Below, piece by piece: positions 28,169-36,734 of a stretch of DNA of 64,000 nt (the first letter of the stretch is position 1; the number at the start of each line of letters is the position of its first letter). Source of the stretch: HGM10766 sp900757295 (GTDB lineage Bacteria; Bacillota_I; Bacilli_A; RF39; UBA660); NCBI GenBank assembly GCA_025992315.1, contig DAJPHG010000001.1:558001-622000 (forward strand), in the 5' to 3' direction. The notes under the pieces were generated by a model. That model saw only the letters and a program-made list of their open reading frames with translations. It did no database searches and was not told where the DNA came from. Made by a program: the position numbers and the translations under genes.

Positions 28169-30163
28169 ATGGAACTAAGTACAATAGATCATGTAGGTCC
28201 GAAGACTATAGAATATTTAAATAAATTAAATATATTTAATGTTGAAGATTTAATAAATTATTATCCTTATAATTATAATATATTAAAACCAATAAGTATA
28301 AATCAAGCAACTGATGAGACTATTATAATAAATGGTATTATAGAAAATAATGCTAGAGTAAGTTATATTAAAAGAAATTTAAATAGAGTAAGCTTTAGAT
28401 TTTTAACAGATAATGTATTAATAAATGTAGTTATATTTAATAGAGCATTTATCAAAAATAGTTTGACTATAAATAAAGAGATAACTTTAATGGGCAAATA
28501 TAATAAAAATTTAAATACTTTTACAGCAAGTGATATAAGATTAAAAAAAATAACAGACATCGAAATAGAACCAAAATATCATTTAATAAAAGAAATAAAA
28601 AAGAATAACTTTATTAAATTAATGGATAATGTACTTAGTAAAAATTTAAAAATAGATGATTATATACCTATATATTTAAGTAAATCATATAACTTTTTAG
28701 ATAAGAATGAAGCTGTAAAATATATTCATAAACCCAATAGTATTGTTAATTTAAAACAGGCTAAGTTAAGATTGATTTATGAAGAATTATTTGTCTTTAT
28801 GTTTAAGATTAATTATTTAAAATATAAGAATTCTGTTAATAATAAGTATTTAAAACGATCTAATCATGAAAATGAAACTAATAATTTTATTGATAAACTT
28901 TCTTTTAGTTTAACTGTAGATCAAAAACAGGCTGTTTGTGATATTATAAGTGATTTTTCTAAGGCAAAAAGAATGAATAGATTAATTTTAGGTGATGTTG
29001 GAAGTGGTAAAACAATAATTTCATTTATTGCAATATATATGAATTATTTGGATGGTTATCAAAGTGCATTGATGGCTCCTACAGAAATATTAGCTAAACA
29101 ACATTTTGAAAAAATAACTGAGTTATTTAAAGCATATGATATTAAAGTTGCATTGCTTATAGGAAGTATGAAAAGTTCTTTAAAAAAAGAAATCTTAAAT
29201 GAAATATCTTTAGGAAATATAGATGTAGTGATTGGAACACATGCATTATTAAGCGAGAGCATTGAATTTAATAATTTAGGTTTAGTTATTACAGATGAAC
29301 AACATCGTTTTGGAGTAAATCAGCGTAGTTTATTACAAAATAAAGGGTTGTATGTTGATGTTATTTATATGAGTGCTACACCAATTCCAAGGACCTATGC
29401 TCTTACTTTATATGGAGATATGGATACTTCTTTAATTAAAAGTAAACCTAATGGAAGAAAAGAAGTTAAAACTATTGTCAAAAAAGAAAATGAAATTTCT
29501 GAAGTTCTTTATGCTATATTAGAGGAATTAAAAAAAGGTCATCAAATATATGTAGTAGCACCATCAATAGAAGATAATGAAGATAGTTATTTAAATAATG
29601 TTAATCAGTTAGAAAAAAAGTTTAAAGAAGCATTTAAAGATTATGTCAAAATTGGTGTTTTACATGGCAAGCAAAAAGCAGCTATAAAGGAACAAATGAT
29701 GGTTGATTTTAAAAATAAAAAATATAATATTTTAATATCTACTACAGTTATAGAAGTTGGAATAGATGTTAGTAATGCAACAATGATGGTTATATTTAAT
29801 GCAGAGAGATTTGGCTTAGCTACATTGCATCAATTACGTGGTCGAGTAGGTAGAAGCAGTTTAGATAGCTATTGTTACTTAATTAGTAATAAGGATGCTT
29901 TAAGATTAAAAGTTTTAACTGAGAGTAATGATGGCTTTTATATTAGTCAAAAAGATTTTGAATTAAGAAAATCCGGTGATTTATTTGGTGAAAAACAAAG
30001 TGGAGATATGACTTTTAAAATTGCAGATTTAACTAGAGATTATAAAATATTAACTCAAGCTAAGAAAGATTCTCAAGAATTTATCGAAGATAATATAGAT
30101 AGTAATTTTATAAATTATCCTTGGTATAATAGCATTATTAAAGAAATAGATTTTATAGATTAA
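28169..30163 (+). CDS. recG: ATP-dependent DNA helicase RecG
   Basis: Branch-migrates Holliday junctions and regresses stalled forks. 664 residues: an N-terminal helix-hairpin-helix and OB wedge domain (residues 1-150; VGPKTIEYLNKLNI, DLINYYPYNY), then helicase motifs Walker A GDVGSGKT near 275, APTEILAKQHF, DEQHRFGVNQR (motif II variant DEQH), MSATPIPRT (motif III), VAPSIEDNED, TTVIEVGIDV (motif V) and QLRGRVGRSS (motif VI). The C-terminal FELRKSGDLFGEKQSGD is the RecG tail. AGGTGAAAAT lies at the start. The order of motifs and the length are normal. Confidence 0.97.
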   Translation: MELSTIDHVGPKTIEYLNKLNIFNVEDLINYYPYNYNILKPISINQATDETIIINGIIENNARVSYIKRNLNRVSFRFLTDNVLINVVIFNRAFIKNSLTINKEITLMGKYNKNLNTFTASDIRLKKITDIEIEPKYHLIKEIKKNNFIKLMDNVLSKNLKIDDYIPIYLSKSYNFLDKNEAVKYIHKPNSIVNLKQAKLRLIYEELFVFMFKINYLKYKNSVNNKYLKRSNHENETNNFIDKLSFSLTVDQKQAVCDIISDFSKAKRMNRLILGDVGSGKTIISFIAIYMNYLDGYQSALMAPTEILAKQHFEKITELFKAYDIKVALLIGSMKSSLKKEILNEISLGNIDVVIGTHALLSESIEFNNLGLVITDEQHRFGVNQRSLLQNKGLYVDVIYMSATPIPRTYALTLYGDMDTSLIKSKPNGRKEVKTIVKKENEISEVLYAILEELKKGHQIYVVAPSIEDNEDSYLNNVNQLEKKFKEAFKDYVKIGVLHGKQKAAIKEQMMVDFKNKKYNILISTTVIEVGIDVSNATMMVIFNAERFGLATLHQLRGRVGRSSLDSYCYLISNKDALRLKVLTESNDGFYISQKDFELRKSGDLFGEKQSGDMTFKIADLTRDYKILTQAKKDSQEFIEDNIDSNFINYPWYNSIIKEIDFID

Positions 30164-30196
30164 ATGTTATATAATTAATTATGAAAGGAAGATTTC

Positions 30197-30823
30197 ATGG
30201 ATAGAAGAAGTATAAAAAAACAAGCTATAAGCATTGTAAAAGAAAATTTTAAAGATATTTGGATTGGACTTAGCGTTAATTTTATAATTACAATTATTTT
30301 TAATATTTTGTTTGGTTATGTTTTAAATGGTTCTAATATAAATACGTATTTGTATAATGGAATATCTGTTGCTTTTAATTTTTTAACTATTCCATTATCA
30401 TTTGGTACATCGAAGTATTTGCTTGCTGTAATAAGAAATGAAAAACATAGTTTTAGTGATTTATTTTATTATTATAAAAATAGATTAATTGAAACTCTTA
30501 TTTTATCAATTGTAATTTCATTATGTACTACGCTTGGAATGGTTGCGTTTATTATACCAGCTATTGTTATATATATGATGTTTGCTCAAGCAGAAAATAT
30601 ATTTATAGATAGTAATTTAAATTCATTTGATTCATTAAAACAAAGTATTAATTTAATGAAAGGATATAAATGGGATTATTTTAATTTTTTAATTAGCTTT
30701 CTAGGTTGGGTATTACTTGGAATAGTTACTTTTGGATTATTATACATTTGGGTTTATCCATATTTAATGATAAGTCAAAAATTATATTATGTTGAATTAA
30801 CAAAAATTAAAAATTTACAATAA
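30197..30823 (+). CDS. DUF975-family membrane protein
   Basis: 208 residues with about five membrane helices. The start MDRRSIKKQAISIVKENF and the later DSLKQSINLMKGYKWDYF motif are typical of DUF975 proteins of Firmicutes, whose role is unknown. GGAAG precedes the ATG. It lies 33 bases after recG and may be read through from it. Confidence 0.85.
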   Translation: MDRRSIKKQAISIVKENFKDIWIGLSVNFIITIIFNILFGYVLNGSNINTYLYNGISVAFNFLTIPLSFGTSKYLLAVIRNEKHSFSDLFYYYKNRLIETLILSIVISLCTTLGMVAFIIPAIVIYMMFAQAENIFIDSNLNSFDSLKQSINLMKGYKWDYFNFLISFLGWVLLGIVTFGLLYIWVYPYLMISQKLYYVELTKIKNLQ

Positions 30824-30827
30824 ATGA

Positions 30828-30856
30828 TTGACAAAATTCAAAAAACATTATATCAT
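30828..30856 (+). promoter_or_regulatory. Strong sigma-A-like promoter of the 30863 RNA
   Basis: TTGACA, 17-base spacer, TATCAT. No protein start follows for 700 bases, so the promoter most likely drives a non-coding RNA. Confidence 0.65.
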
Positions 30857-30862
30857 TTATTT

Positions 30863-30965
30863 AGCATGATACAAATAATCATGCTGTTCACTCTTACGAT
30901 TTTTAGATGAGAGTGTATCAACCAAAACCCCCTGAAATCCCGTCAGAAATGGCGGGATACTTTGT
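30863..30965 (+). ncRNA. Putative structured non-coding RNA, possibly interrupted by element insertion
   Basis: It begins at the expected start point of a near-consensus promoter. Three hairpins follow: AGCATGAT/ATCATGCT (30863-30885), CACTCT/AGAGTG (30889-30915), and ATCCCG/CGGGAT (30937-30958), which has a weak T tail. CCCCCTGAA stands at 30928 between the second and third hairpins. The same nine bases recur at 34451, immediately before a perfect terminator. One reading is that an integrative element entered at this string and separated the RNA from its original terminator. No known RNA family is recognised. Confidence 0.45.
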
Positions 30966-31000
30966 TTATAAGGGCTTTATGCCATTTGATATATGTATTA

Positions 31001-31020
31001 GGTACCCAAATAGGTACCCA
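31001..31020. repeat. GGTACC-type tandem site, left copy
   Basis: Two GGTACCCA units in 20 bases, just beyond the stop of the integrase relic. A similar pair (GGTACCCATTTAGGTACT) is at 34317-34334. Allowing four mismatches in 22 bases they match in direct orientation. The placement near both ends of the decayed element suggests integrase arm-binding sites; this is inference. Confidence 0.55.
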
Positions 31021-31022
31021 TT

Positions 31023-31150
31023 TTAATTTAGTTTGTCTATAATATTAATTATTTCATTTAATTGATTCTTAAATAGGTGAGAGTAAGTATTTAATGTCTC
31101 ATCTATTTTTGTGTGTCCTAAATACTTTGCTACAACAACCACTATTAATA
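31023..31150 (-). pseudogene. Tyrosine recombinase (integrase), C-terminal relic
   Basis: On the minus strand the frame reads VVVAKYLGHTKIDETLNTYS and continues HLFKNQLNEIINIIDKLN to a stop at 31023. This is the catalytic tail of a phage/ICE integrase with the GH of motif II and the tyrosine nucleophile in NTYSHL. Upstream the frame decays at once: no core-binding domain and no Arg box remain. The enzyme must therefore be dead. It marks the left end of the element that carries the genes to 34.4 kb. Confidence 0.8.
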
Positions 31151-31553
31151 TTCATTATACCATTTGAATTTTATATCATATTCATTTAATATAAAATTTT
31201 TAAATTCTTGAAGTGCACACTATTGTTTTGATATTAAATTTAATGTTTCTTGTGCTTTCATATTTTTTCTTCATCTTCAACTTAATACCTCGTTTCATTT
31301 TTGTTTCAAACTGATTTCTTTGCTGCAATTTAACATCATTACATCATGAATTTAAATATTAATCTTTTTTGCAATAATAAATTAAAAGCATCATAAAAAA
31401 AGCAATATATGTGTTATAATCAATTTAGAAAGAACGATGAAAAAAGCTTAATTAAAAAAAGATGGTTATATAAAAAATAGAAGTTTAAGTAAAGATGGAA
31501 CTTATAGTGCTGTAGAATATTACAGTAAAACAAAATAGATATGGAGGTAATTT
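31151..31553. other. Decayed intergenic sequence with gene fragments
   Basis: No intact gene. On the minus strand, around 31180-31262, short frames (MKAQETLNLISKQ, then LQEFKNFILNEYDIKFKWY in another frame) look like one small gene broken by a shift. On the plus strand, 31440-31540 encodes a frame ending KDGTYSAVEYYSKTK, probably the tail of another lost gene. A TATAAT box lies near 31417. Confidence 0.4.
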
Positions 31554-32333
31554 ATGGTTACAATTATAGATAATGCTGAAATGTGTATTAAATTATCAGA
31601 AAGTTTTAAATATAATACTAAGACTCCAGATAAGAGACCATTAAGTGATTATATTTTGGATAAAACAATTGAAAGATTTGAATTATATAGAAAAATTTTT
31701 AATGTTGAAAAATTAGAAAAAATTACTTTTGTTATTTATGATAATATTGAAGATTATAGAGATTATTATAGAAAAATAAATAATCAGGAACCTCCTGAAT
31801 ATTCTAGAGGGGCATTTAATGAAAAGTTAAATATTTCTTATAGTACTAAAAATAGCAATCCAATATATAATACTCCGATGTGGTATCACACATTAAGTAT
31901 AAATGCTCATGAAGCATTTCATATTTACTATAGAAAATATGTTTATAAAAATGATAGAATAGTATGGTTTGATGAAGGACTTGCACAATTTTTTTCTGGA
32001 GAAAATGATGAATGGCTTTTTGATGATGAAAAATTTAAAAATGCATTTATTAAATATATTGAATCTTATATTCCGATTGATAATTTGAATGAAAGAATTC
32101 AAGGAAATTCAAGTGTTTCAGATGAAATAATTTTTCAACGACAAAATGTGTTTGAAGGTTATAAAACAAGTTTGTTTATAATTAAATATTTATTCGAAAA
32201 AAATGGAATTAATTATATTTTAGAAATAATAAAAGATAACGAAAAAATAAGAAATATTGGAAATAGCATTATTGATGAAATGGTAGCTTTTTATAAAGAT
32301 AAATATGATGTTAAGAATGAAGTGAAAAGGTAG
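31554..32333 (+). CDS. Gluzincin-like metallopeptidase domain protein
   Basis: 259 residues, no signal peptide. The zinc motif HEAFH (HExxH) stands near residue 121, in NAHEAFHIYYRKYV, and the third ligand is probably the glutamate in WFDEGLAQFFSGE about 20 residues later. This spacing is typical of gluzincins (M1/MA clan). A good GGAGG precedes the start. The substrate is unknown. It is the first of a run of small cargo genes inside the decayed integrative element. Confidence 0.75.
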   Translation: MVTIIDNAEMCIKLSESFKYNTKTPDKRPLSDYILDKTIERFELYRKIFNVEKLEKITFVIYDNIEDYRDYYRKINNQEPPEYSRGAFNEKLNISYSTKNSNPIYNTPMWYHTLSINAHEAFHIYYRKYVYKNDRIVWFDEGLAQFFSGENDEWLFDDEKFKNAFIKYIESYIPIDNLNERIQGNSSVSDEIIFQRQNVFEGYKTSLFIIKYLFEKNGINYILEIIKDNEKIRNIGNSIIDEMVAFYKDKYDVKNEVKR

Positions 32334-32412
32334 AAAATTAAATTAAATGATATTTAATTAGGTATGGACAAAGGAATTGTGAAATAAAGATGTATGAACT
32401 GTAGGTGTTAAT

Positions 32413-32973
32413 ATGGATTTTAATTATGTTGATTTTCTGTCATCTAGTGATAAGAATTTGATAAAAAAATTGTATTATGAATCATTTGATAAAGATGAAA
32501 GATTTCCATTTTGGTTACTAAAGAAATGTTCTAAAGAAAAGAATGTAAAGTTTAATGTAATATATAACAAAGATAAAGTAATTGGTTTTCAATACATTAT
32601 TGAATATGATAATATTGCTTATTTGATGTATTTTGTCATTGTAAAAAATCAAAGAAATAATGGTTATGGTTCAGAAATATTAAAAAAATTAAATAAAAGT
32701 TATAAAAATGTTTTATTGTGTATTGAAAAAGCAAGTGAACAAATATCCGATATTAAGCATAAAAGAAAAAAATTTTATTTAAGAAATGGGTTTGTTGGTA
32801 CTAATAAGTATATTGTAGATAATAATGTTGAATATGAATTATTGTGTAACAATAGTAATTTAAATATAACTAAAGAAATATTAGAAAAAAGATATACAAT
32901 GATGACAAGTTCTAAAATTTTAAGATTTATAATAAGTAAAATTTTTAGTGTTTATAAGATTAAATTGAAGTAG
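32413..32973 (+). CDS. GNAT-family acetyltransferase
   Basis: 186 residues. The acetyl-CoA loop motif is VKNQRNNGYGSEILKKL near residue 78, preceded by the beta4 strand YLMYFVIV. The C-terminal part (FYLRNGFVGTNKYI) has the usual GNAT strand 6-7 ending, followed by about 40 extra basic residues. It resembles the GNATs that sit with small HAD nucleotidases in Firmicute accessory regions. The substrate is not known. Confidence 0.82.
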   Translation: MDFNYVDFLSSSDKNLIKKLYYESFDKDERFPFWLLKKCSKEKNVKFNVIYNKDKVIGFQYIIEYDNIAYLMYFVIVKNQRNNGYGSEILKKLNKSYKNVLLCIEKASEQISDIKHKRKKFYLRNGFVGTNKYIVDNNVEYELLCNNSNLNITKEILEKRYTMMTSSKILRFIISKIFSVYKIKLK

Positions 32974-32982
32974 GTGAATTAT

Positions 32983-33465
32983 ATGCGAATAGGAATAGAT
33001 ATAGACGATACTATGACTAACATAAAAGATAAACTCAATGCTGCTGCAATGCAGTATGCTAAAAGTTTAAATAAAGATGTAAAAAATATAGATTACAATA
33101 TTGTTGATGTATATAATAATGGAAATATTTATCAAAAATTATTTAATTTTAATTATGAAGAACTAAAGTATTTTTTAGGAACAATACAAGAAGAAATAAC
33201 TGATAATGCTATTCCAAGAGAAAATTGTGTTGAAGTAATAAATAAGTTACATAATGATGGTAATGGAATATATATTATTACTGCAAGAGATAAAGGAAAA
33301 GTATGTATTGAAAATAATATTGACTTATTAATTGATGATAGCATAAGTAATTGTTTAAATGTTGATAATTTAGGAATTGATACTATAATTATTGGAAATA
33401 AAAATGATAGAGGAATAAAAAATATTAATAATTGGCAAGAAATATATGAATATATAAAAAAATAA
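32983..33465 (+). CDS. HAD-superfamily 5'-nucleotidase-like phosphatase
   Basis: Start taken at the ATG behind AGGTGAATT; the frame is open to GTG 32974. 160 residues, beginning with MRIGIDIDDTM, the DxDxT catalytic motif of HAD phosphatases of the NT5C/deoxyribonucleotidase type. Motif II is YIITARDKGK and motif III the IDDS box (DLLIDDSISN). This is one of three related small HAD proteins in the window (also at 36734 and 57971). Confidence 0.82.
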   Translation: MRIGIDIDDTMTNIKDKLNAAAMQYAKSLNKDVKNIDYNIVDVYNNGNIYQKLFNFNYEELKYFLGTIQEEITDNAIPRENCVEVINKLHNDGNGIYIITARDKGKVCIENNIDLLIDDSISNCLNVDNLGIDTIIIGNKNDRGIKNINNWQEIYEYIKK

Positions 33466-33466
33466 T

Positions 33467-33943
33467 ATAATTAAGATTATTCAATATCAAGAAAAATATA
33501 AAGATGAAATATGTTCATTTATTAATGAATGTATGCATAACTTTATAGGTAGACCTTATAAAGAAAGACCAGACGTATCTAACATCGAAGAATATTATAT
33601 AAAAAATAGTGGTAACTTTTGGTTAGCAATAGATGTAAAGAGTGATAAAATAGTTGGAAGTATTGCTGTTGAAAATAGAGATAAATATGGAATACTAAAA
33701 AGATTTTATGTAGATAAGGAATATCAAAAATTAGGAATAGGGAATTGCCTTTATAAAATATTTTATAATTATGTAAAAGAACAAACTAAAATAGAAGAAA
33801 TAAATCTTGTATGTGGTAAAGTTTTAAAAGAAGCACATAAATTTTACTTTAAAAATAATTTTAAACAAGTTGAAAGTTTACCCGAAAAAATGCATTATGC
33901 GGATGATGATGATTTTTTTGTAAAGAAAGTAGATAGAGGATAA
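33467..33943 (+). CDS. GNAT-family acetyltransferase with unusual or lost start
   Basis: The GNAT fold is clear: FYVDKEYQKLGIGNCLYKIFYNY carries the acetyl-CoA loop, and EAHKFYFKNNFKQV is the strand 6-7 end. The first ATG in frame is at 33533, but the frame stays open upstream with family-like sequence (IIQYQEKYKDEICSFI) back to the stop of the HAD gene. No ATG, GTG or TTG stands there. Translation would need an ATT or ATA start at 33467-33470, or coupling to the upstream gene. Otherwise a 5' mutation has damaged the gene. Confidence 0.6.
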   Translation: MIKIIQYQEKYKDEICSFINECMHNFIGRPYKERPDVSNIEEYYIKNSGNFWLAIDVKSDKIVGSIAVENRDKYGILKRFYVDKEYQKLGIGNCLYKIFYNYVKEQTKIEEINLVCGKVLKEAHKFYFKNNFKQVESLPEKMHYADDDDFFVKKVDRG

Positions 33944-34054
33944 TAGAAATGTTAGTTAAAAAAAGTTTTCAGGAAAATTTAAAATAAAATATTATTAATG
34001 TTAGCTTTTTTTAGTATTTCTATTGGACTTTGGAATAATTTTAGGCAATTATGG
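33944..34054 (+). pseudogene. Fragment of a major-facilitator-type transporter
   Basis: A frame around 33990-34053 reads ILLMLAFFSISIGLWNNF followed by RQLWL and a stop. It looks like the first membrane helix of an MFS transporter. Nothing of the rest remains. It is a relic inside the decayed element. Confidence 0.45.
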
Positions 34055-34285
34055 TTATAAGATAATTCTTATAGTTTCAAATATTATATTACATTCATTA
34101 CTTACCGAAGAAAGATAGTCAGTAAGTTGATTGTTCATTAGTAGGTTTCTATATAATTGTTTTTTATGTTTTTTTATATAATTTAGTTTTAATAATCCAT
34201 ATCTATTGATACTATTTGTGGTAGATGTAGTAATACCTAATTTAGGTATTAAATAATTGCCTTTTTTAATATAATTAATTTTCAT
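34055..34285 (-). pseudogene. TnpV-like transposon protein, C-terminally truncated
   Basis: 76 residues: starts MKINYIKKGNYLIPKLGI, then RYGLLKLNYIKKHKKQLYRNLLMNNQL. This is the N-terminal pattern of TnpV proteins, found on Firmicute transposons and ICEs. The usual family member is longer, about 120 residues, with a further helical C-terminus, so this copy looks truncated. AAAGGAAA precedes the start. It supports a mobile origin for the 31-34.5 kb block. Confidence 0.65.
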
Positions 34286-34316
34286 ACTTTTTCCTTTCTT
34301 TGAAATAGTAATTTTA

Positions 34317-34334
34317 GGTACCCATTTAGGTACT
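34317..34334. repeat. GGTACC-type tandem site, right copy
   Basis: GGTACCCATTTAGGTACT, the partner of the site at 31001. About 120 bases separate it from the CCCCCTGAA string at 34451. Confidence 0.55.
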
Positions 34335-34450
34335 AAATTATTAAAATAGACTAATTATTATTAAATTTATTTAATTATTAATAAATGATTTTTGCATTAA
34401 AATAAAGGGCTTAATCAAATTTGATTTAAAAATATACTAATTAAATTTTG

Positions 34451-34488
34451 CCCCCTGAAGCTAGGTCAATAGACCTAGCATTTTTTTT
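34451..34488 (+). terminator. CCCCCTGAA string followed by strong terminator
   Basis: GCTAGGTC/GACCTAGC with an AATA loop and eight T residues, immediately after CCCCCTGAA. No gene ends here on the plus strand. The terminator may be the separated 3' end of the RNA that starts at 30863. Confidence 0.75.
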
Positions 34489-34554
34489 GCTAAAAAAATC
34501 TAATTTATTTATATTTTTATTTAATTGATGTTTTTATAAAAGAATGTTTTTCTA

Positions 34555-34584
34555 TTGCTTCATATATAGTTTTTAAGCTATAAT
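34555..34584 (+). promoter_or_regulatory. Promoter of the LysR gene
   Basis: TTGCTT, 18-base spacer, TATAAT. The LysR ATG at 34607 follows GGAGTGG. Confidence 0.5.
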
Positions 34585-34606
34585 AATGGAAATCTGGAGT
34601 GGTTAT

Positions 34607-35512
34607 ATGTATCATAGTGATATTAATTTGAATTTATATAAAATATTTTATGAAGTAGCTACATGTGAGAGTATATCTAGTGCAGCAAAAAAATTAATTA
34701 TAACACAGTCAGCTGTTAGTAAAGCTATAAAGAAATTAGAAGAAGATTTGGATACTGATCTTTTTTATCGAAATACTAAAGGTGTAAAATTAACTGAAAA
34801 AGGAGAAGAATTGTTCTTTTATGTAACAGAAGCATTTAATAATTTAATTACAGCTGAAAGAACAATGGTAGAAAATAAAAATTTAACAAAAGGAAAAATA
34901 TCTATTGGTGTTCCTTCTCAAATTGGATCTTTTTACATCTTTGAAGATATTACAAATTTTCATAAAAAATATCCTAATATTGAAATAACTATTATAAGTA
35001 AAACAACAACTCAACTTTTAAAATTACTTGAACAACACGAAATAGATTTTATTATTGATACATCTCCTATTAAATCTAAAAGTAATGATATTATAGTAAA
35101 ACCTTTAATGGAAGTAGAAAATTGTTTTGTAATAAATGCTAATTCAAATATTAATTATGTTGATATAAATAGTGTTAAGGATTTAATAAACTATCCTTTA
35201 GTTTTACCAATTAAAGGTACTAATAATAGAAAACAATTGGATAAAATTTTTGATAAACATAATGTTGTAGTAAATGATGTTATTAATATTCATACAAGTG
35301 AAATGATTGTAGGAGCAGTAAAAAAAGATTTAGGAATTGGATACATTTTAAAAGATGTTGTAAAAGACAATATTTTGAATAATGAATTTATATTAATTAA
35401 TCTGAAAGAAGAACTACCTAAAACAGAGATTAATTTAGTTTATATTAAGAGATATTTAACTATTGCACCAAGATATTTTATTGAAAATTATTTACATATA
35501 AAGATAGATTGA
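34607..35512 (+). CDS. LysR-family transcriptional regulator
   Basis: The ATG at 34607 follows GGAGTGG; an in-frame ATG at 34586 precedes that ribosome site. N-terminal helix-turn-helix (NLYKIFYEVATCESISSAAK, then TQSAVSKAIKKLEEDLDTDLFYR, residues 5-60), then a linker helix and a periplasmic-binding-protein-like effector domain (GKISIGVPSQIGSFYIFEDI). The fold and length are normal at about 301 residues. It is followed on the same strand by the radical-SAM-like gene, which it may control. The effector is unknown. Confidence 0.93.
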   Translation: MYHSDINLNLYKIFYEVATCESISSAAKKLIITQSAVSKAIKKLEEDLDTDLFYRNTKGVKLTEKGEELFFYVTEAFNNLITAERTMVENKNLTKGKISIGVPSQIGSFYIFEDITNFHKKYPNIEITIISKTTTQLLKLLEQHEIDFIIDTSPIKSKSNDIIVKPLMEVENCFVINANSNINYVDINSVKDLINYPLVLPIKGTNNRKQLDKIFDKHNVVVNDVINIHTSEMIVGAVKKDLGIGYILKDVVKDNILNNEFILINLKEELPKTEINLVYIKRYLTIAPRYFIENYLHIKID

Positions 35513-35603
35513 ATATGAACAAAATTCATAGGTATTATGAAAAATTAAGTACTTTTTCCATTTATTATATTGATGCTATAATTTTTTCGTGAGGCGAAGT
35601 TAA

Positions 35604-36734
35604 ATGGAAAATGTAAAAACAACAGATATTGCATTATTTGCAAAATCTTTTTATTTATTAGGTGATTCTTTAGATCATTGTTATGATTGTAAGTATTGTA
35701 GATTAAATGGAGAAAAGAGTGAAGATAAACACTATAATATTTTACCAAGTGAAATAAATCCTATTTTTACAAACTTACCAGTTGCTGTTAATTTATTTTA
35801 TGGTGATCCATTATTACAAATAGAAAATACAGTTAATTATTTAAGAAAATTAGAAGAAGCAGAACATAAAGGACCGGTTATTATTGTTACTAAAGGTGAT
35901 TTTTCAAAGTTTCCTGATGAACGTTTTAATCTTGATTTACATATAGCTTTTTCAACATTTGGAGTGAATTCTTACTTAGATGGTAGTAGTATGGAACGCT
36001 TCGAAAATAATTTAAAACAAATAGAGTTACGTAAAAATAATTATAAATATTCAATAGAATATCGACCAATTGTTTACAATGTGAATGATACAGTAGAAGC
36101 ATTTGAAAAGGTATTTACATTAGCAAAAAAATACAATTTAGCAGTTGGATATTCTGGCTTGCAAGGAAAACCAGAAAGCGTGAAAATATGGCAAGAAAAG
36201 AAAATCAATTTACAGCCATATCCTGGTTATAAATTTGGTCATAAAAAAATAATTGACGATAAAGTAGTAATGTTGTTTGAAAAGATGGCTAAGTATTATA
36301 ATGTCCCAGTTTTTAGAAAAACATCTTGTTTATTTTCATATGTTCATGGTTTTGAAAGAGATTATAATGCTCATTATTATAGGCCAAATGAAATGGGATG
36401 TAATAATTGTATAATGAAAGATAAATGTATGAACTTTAAGAAAAACTTATCACTAGATAATAATTTAGATGAAGTTATTCCTTTTAAATATGAAATTATT
36501 AATAAGCAAAAACATGAATGTATACTAAAGAAAAAGGGAATATGTGAATATCCTACTGAAGATTGCAGTAATATTAGTGGAAATGTTATTCATATTTCTA
36601 AAATGCTTACTACTAGTGATGTTAGAGTTATAAAATGGTTAACCGGTTATACTGTTGATGCTAATTTTAATGATTCGTTTTTGATTAGTGAAGATTGGAT
36701 TAAAAATAAATCTTTAATATTGAGGAATAAATAA
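35604..36734 (+). CDS. Radical-SAM-like protein with unusual cysteine motif
   Basis: 376 residues. Near the N-terminus DHCYDCKYCRLNG offers three cysteines spaced CxxCxxC, where classical radical SAM enzymes have CxxxCxxC. The following order of beta strands with NLFYGDPLLQ, PVIIVTKGDF and LDLHIAFSTFG fits a TIM-barrel radical SAM fold. A second cluster region near residue 275 (MGCNNCIMKDKCMNF) and a third near 313 (CILKKKGICEYPTEDC) resemble auxiliary SPASM-like sites. GAGGCGAAG precedes the start. The stop overlaps the ATG of a HAD nucleotidase gene, implying a joint task. The reaction is not known. Confidence 0.65.
   Translation: MENVKTTDIALFAKSFYLLGDSLDHCYDCKYCRLNGEKSEDKHYNILPSEINPIFTNLPVAVNLFYGDPLLQIENTVNYLRKLEEAEHKGPVIIVTKGDFSKFPDERFNLDLHIAFSTFGVNSYLDGSSMERFENNLKQIELRKNNYKYSIEYRPIVYNVNDTVEAFEKVFTLAKKYNLAVGYSGLQGKPESVKIWQEKKINLQPYPGYKFGHKKIIDDKVVMLFEKMAKYYNVPVFRKTSCLFSYVHGFERDYNAHYYRPNEMGCNNCIMKDKCMNFKKNLSLDNNLDEVIPFKYEIINKQKHECILKKKGICEYPTEDCSNISGNVIHISKMLTTSDVRVIKWLTGYTVDANFNDSFLISEDWIKNKSLILRNK

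Noticed and set aside
30863..30965. tmRNA, 6S RNA or SRP RNA at the 30863 locus.
   Set aside because: No tRNA-like ends, no tag frame and no SRP core motif are visible, and the length and stems do not fit 6S.
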